DNA of 64,000 nt. Source: Cupriavidus pauculus (GTDB taxonomy: Bacteria > Pseudomonadota > Gammaproteobacteria > Burkholderiales > Burkholderiaceae). How positions within the stretch are numbered: the first letter of the stretch is position 1; each line of letters starts with the position of its first letter. Made by a program: the position numbers and the translations under genes. Under the pieces are notes generated by a model that made no database searches, was not told where the DNA came from, and saw only the letters and a program-made list of their open reading frames with translations. Shown here piece by piece: positions 34,965 to 44,460 of this stretch. The stretch is taken from assembly GCF_003854935.1 (NCBI RefSeq), contig NZ_CP033969.1, positions 2,604,001 to 2,668,000 on the forward strand. Direction: 5' to 3'.

Positions 34965-36563
34965 CTACGCCTCGCGCAGCAGCAGCGCCACGTTGCGCTC
35001 GGCCAGCGCGGCAATCGTGCGCGACGGGTTGAGCCCCAGCGCGCGCGGCACGATGGCGCCGTCCATCACGTAGAGCCCGGTGTAGCCGAAGACGCGCCCG
35101 TGGGAATCGACCACGCCGTCTTCGGCGCTGCGCCCCATGTTGCAGCCGCCCAGCGGGTGCGGCGTGACGAGGTTGCGGAGCAGGCGCCACGTGGGCGGCA
35201 CCCACGGATTGCCGCCCGTGGCGGCCGACAGCAGCCGGTGCGCCGCGATCATCGACTCGATCACGGCCTCCGACGGCTCGTGCCGCCAGCTCATCTCCAG
35301 CGTCTGCCGCCACGGCGCGTACCACTTGCGGCAGAGCCGTAGCTGGCCGTCGCCGGGGTCCACGCCCTGGCCGAACCACGGCATCATCGTCTCCAGCGGG
35401 TCGCCGTCGTCGACCAGCCCGCCAATCTCGCGCCACAGCGCGCGCAGCCGGCCGCGCCGCGTGCGGCGCATCTGGCGCCGGATGTAGTTGCGCGCGATGT
35501 TCGGGATGCCGCCGTCTTCAACAAAGAGCGCCTGCCCGTTCGGCGCGCTGCCGTCGAGCAGGTCGATCACGGCCGAGATTGTCACGCCATGCGACGGCGA
35601 CACCATGCGGCCCGGATAGAACGCCGGGGTCACGAAATCGCCGTTGTGGGCCCAGCCGTAACCGAGCCGCGCCGACAGCCGGGGCAGCGTGCGATGCGTG
35701 TCGCGGCAGCGCAGCAGCAGCTCGGTGCTGCCGATGGAGCCGGCGGCCACGATCACGCGCGCGGCCGTGACCTCGCCGGGGGTGCGGGATTGCGCCACCG
35801 GGTCGATCTGGTCGAAGCGCACGCGCCAGCCATCGGCCAGCGGTTCCAGCCGCTGCACCAGATGCAGCGGGCGGATTTCCGCGCCATGGTCCTCGGCCAC
35901 GGCCAGGTAGTTGAGGTCGAGCGTGTTCTTGGCCAGCACCTGGCAGCCGACGTCGCAGTTGCCGCAGTGGACGCAGGTGCCTTGCCAGCGGCCGTGCGCG
36001 TTCTGGAACGGGCGCGACTGGTGGTCTTCCCGCGCGCCGGGCAGGTCGGGGTGCCAGTCGTCGCGGAAGCTCACGGCCAGCGGCAGCTTGCGAAAGCGGT
36101 CGCCCCAGCCGCAGGCGTGCGCGGCTTCTTCCACCAGCCGCGCGCGCGGGCTCAGTTGCGCGTCGGGCACGGGCGCGACGGCCAGCATCTCGCCGACCAT
36201 GTCGTACCAGGGCTGCAGCGTGGCGTGGCCGATATCGTCGGGCCAGCCCCAGGCAAACGTGCGCGGCGGCGCCTCGACCGACACGTTGGCATAGATCAGC
36301 GAGCCACCGCCCACGCCCGCGCCGGCAATCACCCAGATATCGGAAAACGTCCGCACGTCGGCCCAGCCGCTGAAGCGCTGCGGCTGCTTCTGGTTCCAGA
36401 GCCACGGGTCGTTGTCGCCGCGCGGAAAGGTCTCCGGCGTCCAGCGCCGCCCGCGTTCCAGCACCAGCACGCGCTGGCCCGCCTGCGCCAGCCGGCAGGC
36501 CGCCACGGCGCCGCCAAAGCCGCTGCCGACGATCACCGTGTCGTACGGATGCGGCCCGCTCAT
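34965..36563 (-). CDS. GMC-type FAD oxidoreductase (cholesterol oxidase-like)
   Basis: This 532-residue flavoprotein begins with a dinucleotide-binding motif (TVIVGSGFGGAVAACRLA) and has the FAD-contacting GAGVGGGSLIYANV segment. A cysteine-rich insert (CVHCGNCDVGCQ, followed by AKNTLDLNYL) is typical of the cholesterol oxidase-like branch, and the end TPHPLGGCNMG...GLYVMDGAIVPRALGLNPSRTIAALAER is conserved in the family. It oxidises an alcohol, probably on a hydrophobic substrate. The start at 36563 overlaps the stop of the metallophosphoesterase gene as ATGA. The substrate is not known. Confidence 0.9.
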   Translation of the reverse strand: MSGPHPYDTVIVGSGFGGAVAACRLAQAGQRVLVLERGRRWTPETFPRGDNDPWLWNQKQPQRFSGWADVRTFSDIWVIAGAGVGGGSLIYANVSVEAPPRTFAWGWPDDIGHATLQPWYDMVGEMLAVAPVPDAQLSPRARLVEEAAHACGWGDRFRKLPLAVSFRDDWHPDLPGAREDHQSRPFQNAHGRWQGTCVHCGNCDVGCQVLAKNTLDLNYLAVAEDHGAEIRPLHLVQRLEPLADGWRVRFDQIDPVAQSRTPGEVTAARVIVAAGSIGSTELLLRCRDTHRTLPRLSARLGYGWAHNGDFVTPAFYPGRMVSPSHGVTISAVIDLLDGSAPNGQALFVEDGGIPNIARNYIRRQMRRTRRGRLRALWREIGGLVDDGDPLETMMPWFGQGVDPGDGQLRLCRKWYAPWRQTLEMSWRHEPSEAVIESMIAAHRLLSAATGGNPWVPPTWRLLRNLVTPHPLGGCNMGRSAEDGVVDSHGRVFGYTGLYVMDGAIVPRALGLNPSRTIAALAERNVALLLREA

Positions 36564-38530
36564 GGCGCGGCTCCGGTGCGGCGGATCACGATGGGCGGCT
36601 CGGTGCGCGCCAGCGCGTCCGGCGGCCACGGCTCGCCCGCATCGGGCACGAAGCGCGGCCCGCTGGCGGCTGGCGTCGCGGCCACGCGCCACGTGCGGCC
36701 CATGCGGTTCAGCCGCTCCAGGCCCGGCCCGAGCTTCCAGTGGCGGCACACCTTTTCCAGCTTGAGCGGATGGATGGTCAGCGTGTCGGCGTCGAAGCGC
36801 ATGCGCAGTAAGCTCTTGTAGTCGGCAATCGACTGCGACGAGAACACTTCCTCGGCGTGCAGGCCCCAGAGCTGGTTGGCGATGACCATCCAGACGCCGA
36901 ACAGCAGGCCGCCGAGCACGCCACCGGCGAAGAGCGTCTGCGCCAGCAGCAGCGGCAGCATCCAGCCGTCGTCGGCATGCAGGCCCCACACGTGCAGGTT
37001 GAGCCGGGCCAGCGCCCAGAACAGCCCGGCCGCCAGCGCCACGTGCAGCAGGCCGTGCAGCGCGCCCACCAGCCCGGCCAGCGACACCGCGCTGCGCGTG
37101 CCGCGCGTCGACAGCGCCGCGAAGAACGCCATCACGGCCACGGCGAATGCCACCGACGCCGGGCTGTTCGCCAGCGTCATCCACAGCGCGCGCCACGCAT
37201 CGCCCAGGCTGGCCGGGGCGATGGGCAGCGCCGCCAGCGTCTGCATCAGGCTCTGGCCCGGCGGCGCGGTGGCGCGGCTGGCGCTCTGGACAATCCAGTT
37301 GAACAGGAAGCAGATGGCCGCGAACAGCGTGCACAGGCCGACGTTGCGCACGGGTAGCTGCCACGCGCGGTTGCGCAGGGTCCGCGACGTGTCGCGGTCC
37401 GGATAGGCGGCGCCGGCCAGCACGTAGCGCTGCCGTGTGCGGCCGATCGCCACCGGCTCCGGCGACGCCGGCAACTGGTGCGTGCCGTGCAGGAACGCGC
37501 CCCCGCCCCCGCACGTGACGCGCTCCGGCCCCGTGGTGCCGGCCTCCGGCGTGTAGCGTGCGTAGTGGTGCTTGTCGCCGGCCAGTACCGCGACCAGATG
37601 GTCGCCCAGCAGCCGCTCGATGCGGCTCAGGCTGCGAAAGCGCGGCGTGCGTGTCTCGGTCGACGGAAACGCGCGGCGCCGGGTGCGCGACAGCCGCTCC
37701 ATCTCGTCGATCCAGCTCGGCTCGGGCGTGCACAGCACCACGCGGTCGCCCGGTGCCAGCCGGTCGTGCATGGCCTTGAAGTAGTCGAACTGCTGGCGGT
37801 CGATCTCGGATTCGAGCTGCAGGTCCAGCCCCCAGATCCACCAGCCATGCGGCAGTTGCAGGACGTAGTAGCTGGTGCGCTGGCGGGTCTGCCAGCCGCC
37901 CACCGGCGCGCCCGTGCAGAACAGTTGCGCAAAGCCGCGCAGGCCGTCGTACCAGTCGTGGTTGCCGGGCGTGGCAACCATCAGCGGCGCGCCGGGGACG
38001 GCAATCGCGGCCTCGCTGTTGCCGGCGGCGTCGGGCGGCAGCGGGGCAGGGCAGGCGGCGCGGAATGGGTCCAGAAAGCGTGTGCGATAGCCGCCGTGCG
38101 CGGGCGTGGGGTAGACCTGGTCGCCGCCCAGCAGCAGCACTTGCGCGCGCGGCAGCGTGACGCCATCGGCCGCCAGCCGCGCCGGGTGGCTCGCGCAGAG
38201 CGCCATCGAATAGGTGGAGTGCCAGCCGTCGCCGGTATCGGCCAGGTAGTCGACCCACACGGCGCCGTCCGGCGCGTTGGCGGTGACGGGAATCGGCGGG
38301 TTGGTGGCGACGGGGTTCAGCGCGGCCTGGACCGCGCGGGCATCGGCAAACGCGCCGATGGTGCGCGCCACGGTGACGCGCACGGCCGTCCTGAGCAGTT
38401 GCAGGGGGCTGAGCCAGTTGACCATCGGCTCATGCGTGTACAGCTCCACGCGGCGCGTGGTGGCTGGCGGCGCGGCGGTGGCGGGGGCGGCCGATGGCGC
38501 CGCGGGGCCCGCTTCCTCGTTCGCAAGCAT
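36560..38530 (-). CDS. Membrane-anchored metallophosphoesterase
   Basis: This 656-residue protein has a calcineurin-like domain in its first ~390 residues with GGDQVYPTP, TPGNHDWYDG and AGDKHHYARY, which are three of the usual metal motifs; the first DxH motif appears as LADTGDGWHS. Four to five membrane helices follow (LCTLFAAICFLFNWIV, VAFAVAVMAFFAALS, LLHVALAAGLFWALA, GVLGGLLFGVWMVIA), then a soluble tail. The start at 38530 has GGGGGAGG upstream. It is coupled to the oxidoreductase gene by an ATGA overlap, so the two probably act together at the inner membrane. The substrate is unknown; lipid or isoprenoid phosphate is one possibility. Confidence 0.82.
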   Translation of the reverse strand: MLANEEAGPAAPSAAPATAAPPATTRRVELYTHEPMVNWLSPLQLLRTAVRVTVARTIGAFADARAVQAALNPVATNPPIPVTANAPDGAVWVDYLADTGDGWHSTYSMALCASHPARLAADGVTLPRAQVLLLGGDQVYPTPAHGGYRTRFLDPFRAACPAPLPPDAAGNSEAAIAVPGAPLMVATPGNHDWYDGLRGFAQLFCTGAPVGGWQTRQRTSYYVLQLPHGWWIWGLDLQLESEIDRQQFDYFKAMHDRLAPGDRVVLCTPEPSWIDEMERLSRTRRRAFPSTETRTPRFRSLSRIERLLGDHLVAVLAGDKHHYARYTPEAGTTGPERVTCGGGGAFLHGTHQLPASPEPVAIGRTRQRYVLAGAAYPDRDTSRTLRNRAWQLPVRNVGLCTLFAAICFLFNWIVQSASRATAPPGQSLMQTLAALPIAPASLGDAWRALWMTLANSPASVAFAVAVMAFFAALSTRGTRSAVSLAGLVGALHGLLHVALAAGLFWALARLNLHVWGLHADDGWMLPLLLAQTLFAGGVLGGLLFGVWMVIANQLWGLHAEEVFSSQSIADYKSLLRMRFDADTLTIHPLKLEKVCRHWKLGPGLERLNRMGRTWRVAATPAASGPRFVPDAGEPWPPDALARTEPPIVIRRTGAAP

Positions 38531-38575
38531 CGTCGACCTCCCCCGGGTGGCAGGCGCCTCGCAGTTATCGATCGC

Positions 38576-38594
38576 ATCACCTAATATAGGTGAT
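38576..38594. promoter_or_regulatory. 19-base palindrome in the divergent promoter region
   Basis: ATCACCTA-ATA-TAGGTGAT has perfect 8-base arms. It lies in the 88-base gap between the divergent metallophosphoesterase and molybdenum-hydroxylase genes, the right place for one repressor to control both. The centre is the only AT-rich patch here and may overlap a -10 element. No regulator gene is adjacent. Confidence 0.6.
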
Positions 38595-38618
38595 CGCAAG
38601 ATCGATTTGCAGATCATC

Positions 38619-41039
38619 ATGCTGAGTCGCAGAGCGTTCCTTGTGGGCGGCGCCGGCGCGGTGGGCGCTGGCGCGCTCGTGGTGGGCTGGCTGGTGCTGC
38701 GCCCCGACGACCGGCTTGATGCACGCCGGCCGCCGCGCGTGCCGGAGCCGGCCGTGCCGCTGAACGGCTGGGTTGCCATCGGCACCGACAACGCCGTGAC
38801 CATCGTCATGTGCAAGGCCGAGATGGGGCAGGGCATCCACACCGCCGCCGCGATGCTGCTGGCCGACGAACTGGGCGCCGACTGGCGCCAGGTGCGCGTG
38901 GTGCAGTCGCCGCTGGACACGCTCTACGTCAACCGCGAGAACCTGGGCGCCGGCCTGCCGTACCGGCACGACGACAAGCGGCTGCATGCGGAACTGGCGC
39001 GCGACCTGTCGCGCCGGGTGTCGCGGTATTTCGGGTCGATGGTCACGGGCGGTTCCACCAGCATCCGCGACCTGTGGCTGCCGATGCGCGAGGCCGGTGC
39101 GTCGGCGCGCGAGATGCTCTGCACCGCCGCCGCGCGCCAGTGGTCCGTGCCGGCCCGCGAGTGCGTGGCGCAGGCCGGCACCGTGCGGCACATGGCCTCC
39201 GAGCGCTCGGCAACCTTTGGCGCGCTGGTCACGGCGGCCCGCGATCTTGCCCATCTCGAACATCCCCGGCTCAAGGACGCCGCGTCGTTCACGCTGATCG
39301 GCCAGCGCATCCGGCGCATCGAGACCGCGCCAAAGCTCGACGGCAGCCTGCGCTTCGGCATCGACGTGGTGCCCGCCGAACTGGCGCGCGACGTCGGCGC
39401 AACCGGGCCGCTCGACCTGCGCTACGCGAGCGTGCTGATGTGCCCGACGCTGGGCGGCAAGTACAAGGGCCGCGAGGTGAAGTTTGCGCGGCCGGCCGGC
39501 GTGCACGACTGCTTTCCCGTGGATGGCTACAACGGCGGCACCGGCGGCGTGGCCGTGATTGCCGACAACCCGTTCATCGCCATGCGCGCGCTGTGCGACC
39601 TGCGCGTGGCGCCCGACCAGTGGGACCACGGCCCGGCCGCGCAGTGGAACAGCGCCCGGGTGCGCGAGACGCTGGTGGCGGCGCTGGACGAAGGCGGCGC
39701 GCGCAAGTACTACCGCGCCGGCGACGCCGACGCCGTGATCCGCCAGACCGCGGAGAAGGGCGGCAAGGTGCTGCACATGCAGTACGAGGTGCCCTACCTG
39801 GCGCACGGCGCGCTGGAGCCGATCAACTGCACCGCACTCGTGCGCGACGGGCGCGCCACGGTCTGGGTATCCACGCAGGTGCCGCAGGCCGCGCGGGCCG
39901 CCGTGGCCGGCGCGCTGGACCTGGACGCCGACGACGTCGTGATCCACGAGCGGTTCCTGGGCGGCGGATTCGGGCGGCGGCTGGAGGTGGACTACGCGGC
40001 GCAGGCCGCCGTGATCGCGGCGCGCGCGCCGGGCAAGGCCGTGCAGACGATCTGGTCGCGCCCGCAGGACATGGCGCACGACTTCTACCGCCCGGCCTGC
40101 GTGTCGCGCTTCAGCGGCGTGCTGGACGACAAGGGCAACCTGGTGGCCTGGCGCGCGGCGTCGGCCAGCCAGTCGGTGTCCGGGCAGGCGCTGGCGCGCA
40201 CGTACGGCCTGCCGCACGCCATCGCCCGCGTGCTGCCCGACGCCACGATGGCCGAGGGCGCATTCGACCAGCCCTACGAATGCGCCAACGTCGAGGTCAG
40301 CCACCGGCGCGTGGCGCTGCCGATTCCGGTGGGCTACTGGCGCTCGGTCGGCCATTCGCACCAGGCGTTCTTCGTCGAATCGTTCCTGGACGAGATGGCG
40401 GCAGCCGCCGGCAAGGACCCGATCCAGTTCCGCATCAGCCTGCTCAAGTCGCCGGCCCACCATCGCCATGTGGCGGTGCTGCGGCGGCTGGCCGAGCTGT
40501 CGGGCTGGAAGCGGCCCGTGGTGTGGAAGCAGGGCGGCCAGCGCCTGGCGCGCGGCATGGCGCTGCATGAATCGTTCGGCAGCATCGTGGGGCAGGTGGC
40601 CGAGGTGCGCAGCGACCCGGTGCACGGCTGGCGCGTGACGCGCGTGTTCTGCGTGGTGGACTGTGGCGTGGCCGTCAATCCGGACCTGGTGGTGCAGCAG
40701 ATGGAAAGCGGCATCGTGTTCGGGCTGTCGGCGGCCATGCAGCAGGCGGTCACGATCCGCGACGGGCAGGTGCAGCAGCACTACTTCAGCGAGGTGCCGC
40801 TGATCGACATGGAGACCTGCCCGGACATCGTCACGCACGTGATGGCCAGCCCGGCCAAGGTGCCGTACGGCGTGGGCGAGGCCGGCACGCCGCCGATTGC
40901 GCCCGCCGTGGCCAACGCCGTGGCGGCGCTGACCGGCCAGCGCGTCTACACGCTGCCGCTGCGGCCGCCACCGGCGCTGCCGGCCGGCGAGGAACTGTGG
41001 GAGGGCGACCGATGGTGCAAGTGGTGCAAGTCACTGTGA
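38619..41039 (+). CDS. Molybdenum hydroxylase large subunit (isoquinoline 1-oxidoreductase beta-like)
   Basis: This 806-residue protein starts with a twin-arginine export signal (SRRAFLVGGAGAVGAG) and has the molybdopterin-binding xanthine-oxidase fold (EMGQGIHTAAAMLLADELG, FLGGGFGRRLEVDYAAQA, GYWRSVGHSHQAFFVESFLDE, VGEAGTPPIAPAVANA). The family includes periplasmic isoquinoline oxidoreductase and aldehyde dehydrogenases. The ATG at 38619 lacks a strong ribosome site but fits the signal peptide. It overlaps the small Fe-S subunit gene by 28 bases. Large-before-small gene order is a variant; isoquinoline operons usually place the small subunit first. No cytochrome c subunit gene follows. The substrate is unknown. 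Confidence 0.9.
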   Translation: MLSRRAFLVGGAGAVGAGALVVGWLVLRPDDRLDARRPPRVPEPAVPLNGWVAIGTDNAVTIVMCKAEMGQGIHTAAAMLLADELGADWRQVRVVQSPLDTLYVNRENLGAGLPYRHDDKRLHAELARDLSRRVSRYFGSMVTGGSTSIRDLWLPMREAGASAREMLCTAAARQWSVPARECVAQAGTVRHMASERSATFGALVTAARDLAHLEHPRLKDAASFTLIGQRIRRIETAPKLDGSLRFGIDVVPAELARDVGATGPLDLRYASVLMCPTLGGKYKGREVKFARPAGVHDCFPVDGYNGGTGGVAVIADNPFIAMRALCDLRVAPDQWDHGPAAQWNSARVRETLVAALDEGGARKYYRAGDADAVIRQTAEKGGKVLHMQYEVPYLAHGALEPINCTALVRDGRATVWVSTQVPQAARAAVAGALDLDADDVVIHERFLGGGFGRRLEVDYAAQAAVIAARAPGKAVQTIWSRPQDMAHDFYRPACVSRFSGVLDDKGNLVAWRAASASQSVSGQALARTYGLPHAIARVLPDATMAEGAFDQPYECANVEVSHRRVALPIPVGYWRSVGHSHQAFFVESFLDEMAAAAGKDPIQFRISLLKSPAHHRHVAVLRRLAELSGWKRPVVWKQGGQRLARGMALHESFGSIVGQVAEVRSDPVHGWRVTRVFCVVDCGVAVNPDLVVQQMESGIVFGLSAAMQQAVTIRDGQVQQHYFSEVPLIDMETCPDIVTHVMASPAKVPYGVGEAGTPPIAPAVANAVAALTGQRVYTLPLRPPPALPAGEELWEGDRWCKWCKSL

Positions 41040-41479
41040 ACGGCACGACCGTCGACGTGCGGTCCGCCCCGGAAACGCCGCTGCTGTGGGTGCTGCGCTG
41101 CGAACTGGGCCTGACCGGCACGAAGTTCGGCTGCGGCATCGGCGTCTGCGGCGCGTGCACGGTGTTCGTCGGCAAGGAGGCAAGGCCGTCGTGCCGCGAG
41201 CCGGTCAGGCAGCTACAGGGCGCGTCCGTGACGACCATCGAGGGCCTGCGCGGCCCCGTGGCCGACGCGCTGCGGCAGGCGTGGACCGACTGCGACGTCG
41301 TGCAGTGCGGCTACTGCCAGAGCGCCCAGCTGATCGCGGCCGCAGCGCTGCTGGCCCGCCGCCGCGCGCCAACGGACAAGGAAATCGACGCGGCAATGAA
41401 GGACATCGTGTGCCGCTGCGGCACGTATCCACGAATCCGCAAGGCGATCAAGCAGGCGGCGGGGGCTTTGCGGGGGTAG
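41012..41479 (+). CDS. [2Fe-2S] subunit of molybdenum hydroxylase (IorA-like)
   Basis: This 155-residue protein has the plant-type ferredoxin cluster (GCGIGVCGACTVF then SC) and the second alpha-helical cluster motif (CGYCQSAQLIAAAALL ... CRCGTYPRIRKAI). It passes electrons from the molybdenum site. The ATG at 41012 has GGGAGGG upstream; a GTG at 40997 is the alternative. It overlaps the large-subunit gene, consistent with a heterodimer. It ends just before the second repeat array. Confidence 0.93.
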   Translation: MVQVVQVTVNGTTVDVRSAPETPLLWVLRCELGLTGTKFGCGIGVCGACTVFVGKEARPSCREPVRQLQGASVTTIEGLRGPVADALRQAWTDCDVVQCGYCQSAQLIAAAALLARRRAPTDKEIDAAMKDIVCRCGTYPRIRKAIKQAAGALRG

Positions 41480-41480
41480 G

Positions 41481-42340
41481 TATTCTGGTTTCCCTTTTCC
41501 GATTGCGGGAGAGGCGTTAGGGCCGGCGTGTCAAGTTGCGATGGTGGCAATTTGCACCGCCATGCCCTCACCCCCGGCCCCTCTCCCGCAGGGCGGGAGA
41601 GGGGAGAAAACCGTCGGGCCTTGCATACTGGTTTTTGATTCCCCTCTCCCGCTTGCGGGAGAGGGGTTAGGGGTGAGGGCCGGCGCGTCAAGTTGCGATA
41701 GTGGCAATTTTCACCGCCATGCCCTCACCCCCGGCCCCTCTCCCGCAGAGCGGGAGAGGGGAGCAAACCGTCGGGCCTTGCGTACTGGTTTCCCTCTCCG
41801 CGCGCGGGAGAGTGGCGCAAAACCATCAGCCCTCGCGTATTGATTCCCCTCTCCCGCTTGCGGGAGAGGGGTTAGGGGAGAGGGCCGGCGCGTCAAGTTG
41901 CGATAGTGGCAATTTGCACCGCCATGCCCTCACCCCCGGCCCCTCTCCCGCAGGGCGGGAGAGGGGAGAAAACCGTCGGGCCTTGCATACTGGTTTTTGA
42001 TTCCCCTCTCCCGCTTGCGGGAGAGGGGTTAGGGGTGAGGTCCGGCGTGTCCATTTGCGATGGTGGCAATTTGCACCGCCATGCCCTCTCCCCCGGCCCC
42101 TCTCCCGCAGGGCGGGAGAGGGGAGAAAACCGTTAGCCGTTGCGTACTGGTTTCCCTCTCCGCGTGCGGGAGAGTGGCGCAAAACCATCAGCCCTCGCGT
42201 ACTGATTCCCCTCTCCCGCTTGCGGGAGAGGGGTTAGGGGAGAGGGCCGGCGCGTCAAGTTGCGATGGTGGCAATTTGCATCGCCATACCCTCACCCCCG
42301 GCCCCTCTCCGGCAGGGCGGAAGAGGGGAGCAAAACCGCG
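41481..42340. repeat. Hairpin repeat array with alternating long and short units
   Basis: Copies of CCCCTCTCCCGCTTGCGGGAGAGG start at 41641, 41846, 42003 and 42208, with a degenerate copy near 41492. Spacings are 149, 205, 157 and 205 bases, so two nearly identical 362-base double units lie side by side. Long units carry an extra hairpin segment (TTTCCCTCTCCGCG...CGCGGGAGAGTGGCGC). All share the inner block GTTGCGAT(A/G)GTGGCAATTT. No real gene is present; the open frames across the array come from the repeat. Confidence 0.92.
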
Positions 42341-42369
42341 AGGGCAATCCCGGTTGACCAGTACAGTCG

Positions 42370-43170
42370 CTACTTCCCACCCCACACCGGCGCCCGCTTT
42401 TCCACAAACGCCGTCACCCCCTCCCTGAAGTCTTCGCTGCCGTAGCAGCGGCGGACCAGGTCGTCGGTGTCGGCGATGGCGGTCACGGTCTGGCGGCGCA
42501 GGGCTTCCTTGACCACCTGTTGCGTGACCGGTGCCAGTTTGGCCAGGCGCTCGCACAGCGCGGCGGTTTCTGCGTCGATTGCGGCCGCTGGGTGGACCGC
42601 TTCCAGGAAGCCGCAGGCCAGCGCGGCGTCGGCGTCCAGGATCTGGGCCAGCAGCAGCATGCGGCGCACGGGCTGCAGGCCCCATGCGGCGCGCAGTTTG
42701 GCCAGGTTCAGCGCCGACAGCGTGTTGCCTAGCGTGCGCGCGATGGGCACGCCGAAGCGCGCGTTGGGCGTGGCCAGCCGGAAGTCGCATGCGGTGGCGA
42801 TGGCCAGGCCGCCGCCCACGCACCAGCCGTCGACCACGGCCACGGTGGGCATCGGCAGCGCTTCGACCAGGCCGATGCCGGCGTCGATCTGTTCCTCGTA
42901 GTGGATGCCGTCGTCGCCGGTGGTGAACGCGCGGAACTGGGCGATGTCGGTGCCCGCCACGAACGCCTCGCCGCCGGCGCCGCGCATCACCACCACGCGG
43001 ATGCCGGCGCCGCCCGGGCCTGCCAGATCGCGGCAGTGCTTGCCTAGCTGTTCGTACATCGCCCACGTCATGGCGTTGCGGGCGGCCGGGCGGTCGAACG
43101 TCAGCGTGGCGACCTGTCCCTGGACGGCCAGCGTGACCTGGCCGCTGTCCGGCGGCGGGGTCGCGCTCAT
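42370..43170 (-). CDS. Enoyl-CoA hydratase/isomerase family protein
   Basis: This 266-residue crotonase-fold protein has the typical VATLTFDRPAARNAMTWAMY start, the oxyanion-hole segment GEAFVAGTDIAQF, and the second active-site block MPTVAVVDGWCVGGGLAIATACDFRLA. The usual first catalytic Glu region reads NTLSALNLAKLRAAWG, so hydration may be altered. The start at 43170 overlaps the CoA-transferase stop as ATGA. Together with that enzyme and a Bug receptor it forms a small acid-activation and oxidation operon. The substrate is unknown. Confidence 0.9.
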   Translation of the reverse strand: MSATPPPDSGQVTLAVQGQVATLTFDRPAARNAMTWAMYEQLGKHCRDLAGPGGAGIRVVVMRGAGGEAFVAGTDIAQFRAFTTGDDGIHYEEQIDAGIGLVEALPMPTVAVVDGWCVGGGLAIATACDFRLATPNARFGVPIARTLGNTLSALNLAKLRAAWGLQPVRRMLLLAQILDADAALACGFLEAVHPAAAIDAETAALCERLAKLAPVTQQVVKEALRRQTVTAIADTDDLVRRCYGSEDFREGVTAFVEKRAPVWGGK

Positions 43171-44423
43171 GCCCCGAACGCGCCGGCTGCCGCCAGCGCC
43201 TCCTTCTCGTCGTGGCCGATGCCCAGCTCGGCCAGCACCTCGTCGGTATGCTGGCCCAGCAGCGGCGGATGCCGGCGCACCTGCTGCGGCGTGCCGCCCA
43301 TCTTCACGGCGAAGCCGATGTTCGGCACCTTGCCCTCGATCGGATGGTCGATCTCGATGCGCATCTGGCGGTGCCGGCCGTGCTCGCTGTCGAACGCCTG
43401 CGGGTAGGTCAGGATCGGGCCGGCCGGGATGCCGACTTCCAGCAGCGTCTCGATCCAGTAGTCGCTCGGCTTCTGGCCGAACGTCTGCTCCAGTTCGGCG
43501 ATCAGCGCCGGGCGGTTGGCCAGCCGCAGCGCCACCGTGGCAAAGCGTTCGTCGGCCAGCAGGTCCTGCCGGTCCAGCGTGTTGCACAGCAGCTGCCACA
43601 GCTTCTGGTTGGTCGCCCCCATCACGAAATGGCCGTCCGACGCCTGCATGGCCTGGTAGGGCGCGCTCATGCGGTTGGCCGTGCCCAGCGGCTCGGGCTC
43701 GCGGCCCGTGCCCCAGTATTCGGCGCTGTCCCAGACCGAGAACGCCAGCGCCGAGTCGAACAGCGACGCATCGACGTACTGGCCCTTGCCGGTTTCCTTC
43801 GCGCCGATGTAGGCGGCCAGCATGCCGTAGGTGGCGAACAGCGCGCAGCCGATATCGGCCACGGGCACGCCGCACTTGACCGGGGCGTCGCCCGGGTAGC
43901 CGGTCACGCTCATCACGCCGGACATGGCCTGCGCCATCAGGTCGAAGCCGGGGCGCTTGGCCCACGGGCCGGTCTGGCCGAAGCCGGAGATGCTGACGTA
44001 GACCAGCCGCGGGTTGATGCTGGCGAGCGTGTCGTAGTCGATGCCCAGCCGCTTCATCACGCCGGGCCGGTAGTTTTCGACCAGGATGTCGGCCGATTCG
44101 GCCAGCCGGTAGAGCACCTGGCGGCCGGCCTCGCTCTTGAGGTCCAGCGTCACGCTGCGCTTGTTGCGGTTCATGTTCAGGAACCCCATGCTGTCCGGGC
44201 CCTTCATCTTGAAGCCCATGGCGCCGCGCGTCTGGTCGCCGCCGTCGGGCGGCTCCACCTTGATCACGTCGGCGCCCAGGTCGGCCAGCAGCATGCAGGC
44301 GTACGGGCCGGCCATCACCTGGCAGACGTCGAGCACGCGCACGCCGGCCAGCGGCAGCGGGCGGTCGCCGTCCTGGCTGGCGTTGGCGGATGCGGTAGCG
44401 GAGGAAGTATCGAAAGGCGTCAT
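43167..44423 (-). CDS. Family III CoA-transferase (CaiB/BaiF)
   Basis: This 418-residue protein starts with LAGVRVLDVCQVMAGPYACMLLADLGADVIKVE and keeps ATYGMLAAYIGAKETGKGQYVDASLFD; the nucleophilic Asp region reads VPVADIGCALFA. It is a normal single-unit enzyme, unlike the tandem one at 31467-33914. It transfers CoA to a carboxylic acid and is translationally coupled to the downstream enoyl-CoA hydratase. A Bug receptor gene precedes it by 37 bases. Confidence 0.94.
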   Translation of the reverse strand: MTPFDTSSATASANASQDGDRPLPLAGVRVLDVCQVMAGPYACMLLADLGADVIKVEPPDGGDQTRGAMGFKMKGPDSMGFLNMNRNKRSVTLDLKSEAGRQVLYRLAESADILVENYRPGVMKRLGIDYDTLASINPRLVYVSISGFGQTGPWAKRPGFDLMAQAMSGVMSVTGYPGDAPVKCGVPVADIGCALFATYGMLAAYIGAKETGKGQYVDASLFDSALAFSVWDSAEYWGTGREPEPLGTANRMSAPYQAMQASDGHFVMGATNQKLWQLLCNTLDRQDLLADERFATVALRLANRPALIAELEQTFGQKPSDYWIETLLEVGIPAGPILTYPQAFDSEHGRHRQMRIEIDHPIEGKVPNIGFAVKMGGTPQQVRRHPPLLGQHTDEVLAELGIGHDEKEALAAAGAFGA

Positions 44424-44460
44424 CGGGAAGCGTCCGGGAAAGAAGGTTGGGCGGCGTGCG

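Noticed and set aside
41481-42340. CRISPR array
   Set aside because: Regular spacing is present, but the units are long (149-205 bases), the intervening sequence is itself repeated, and no cas gene is nearby.
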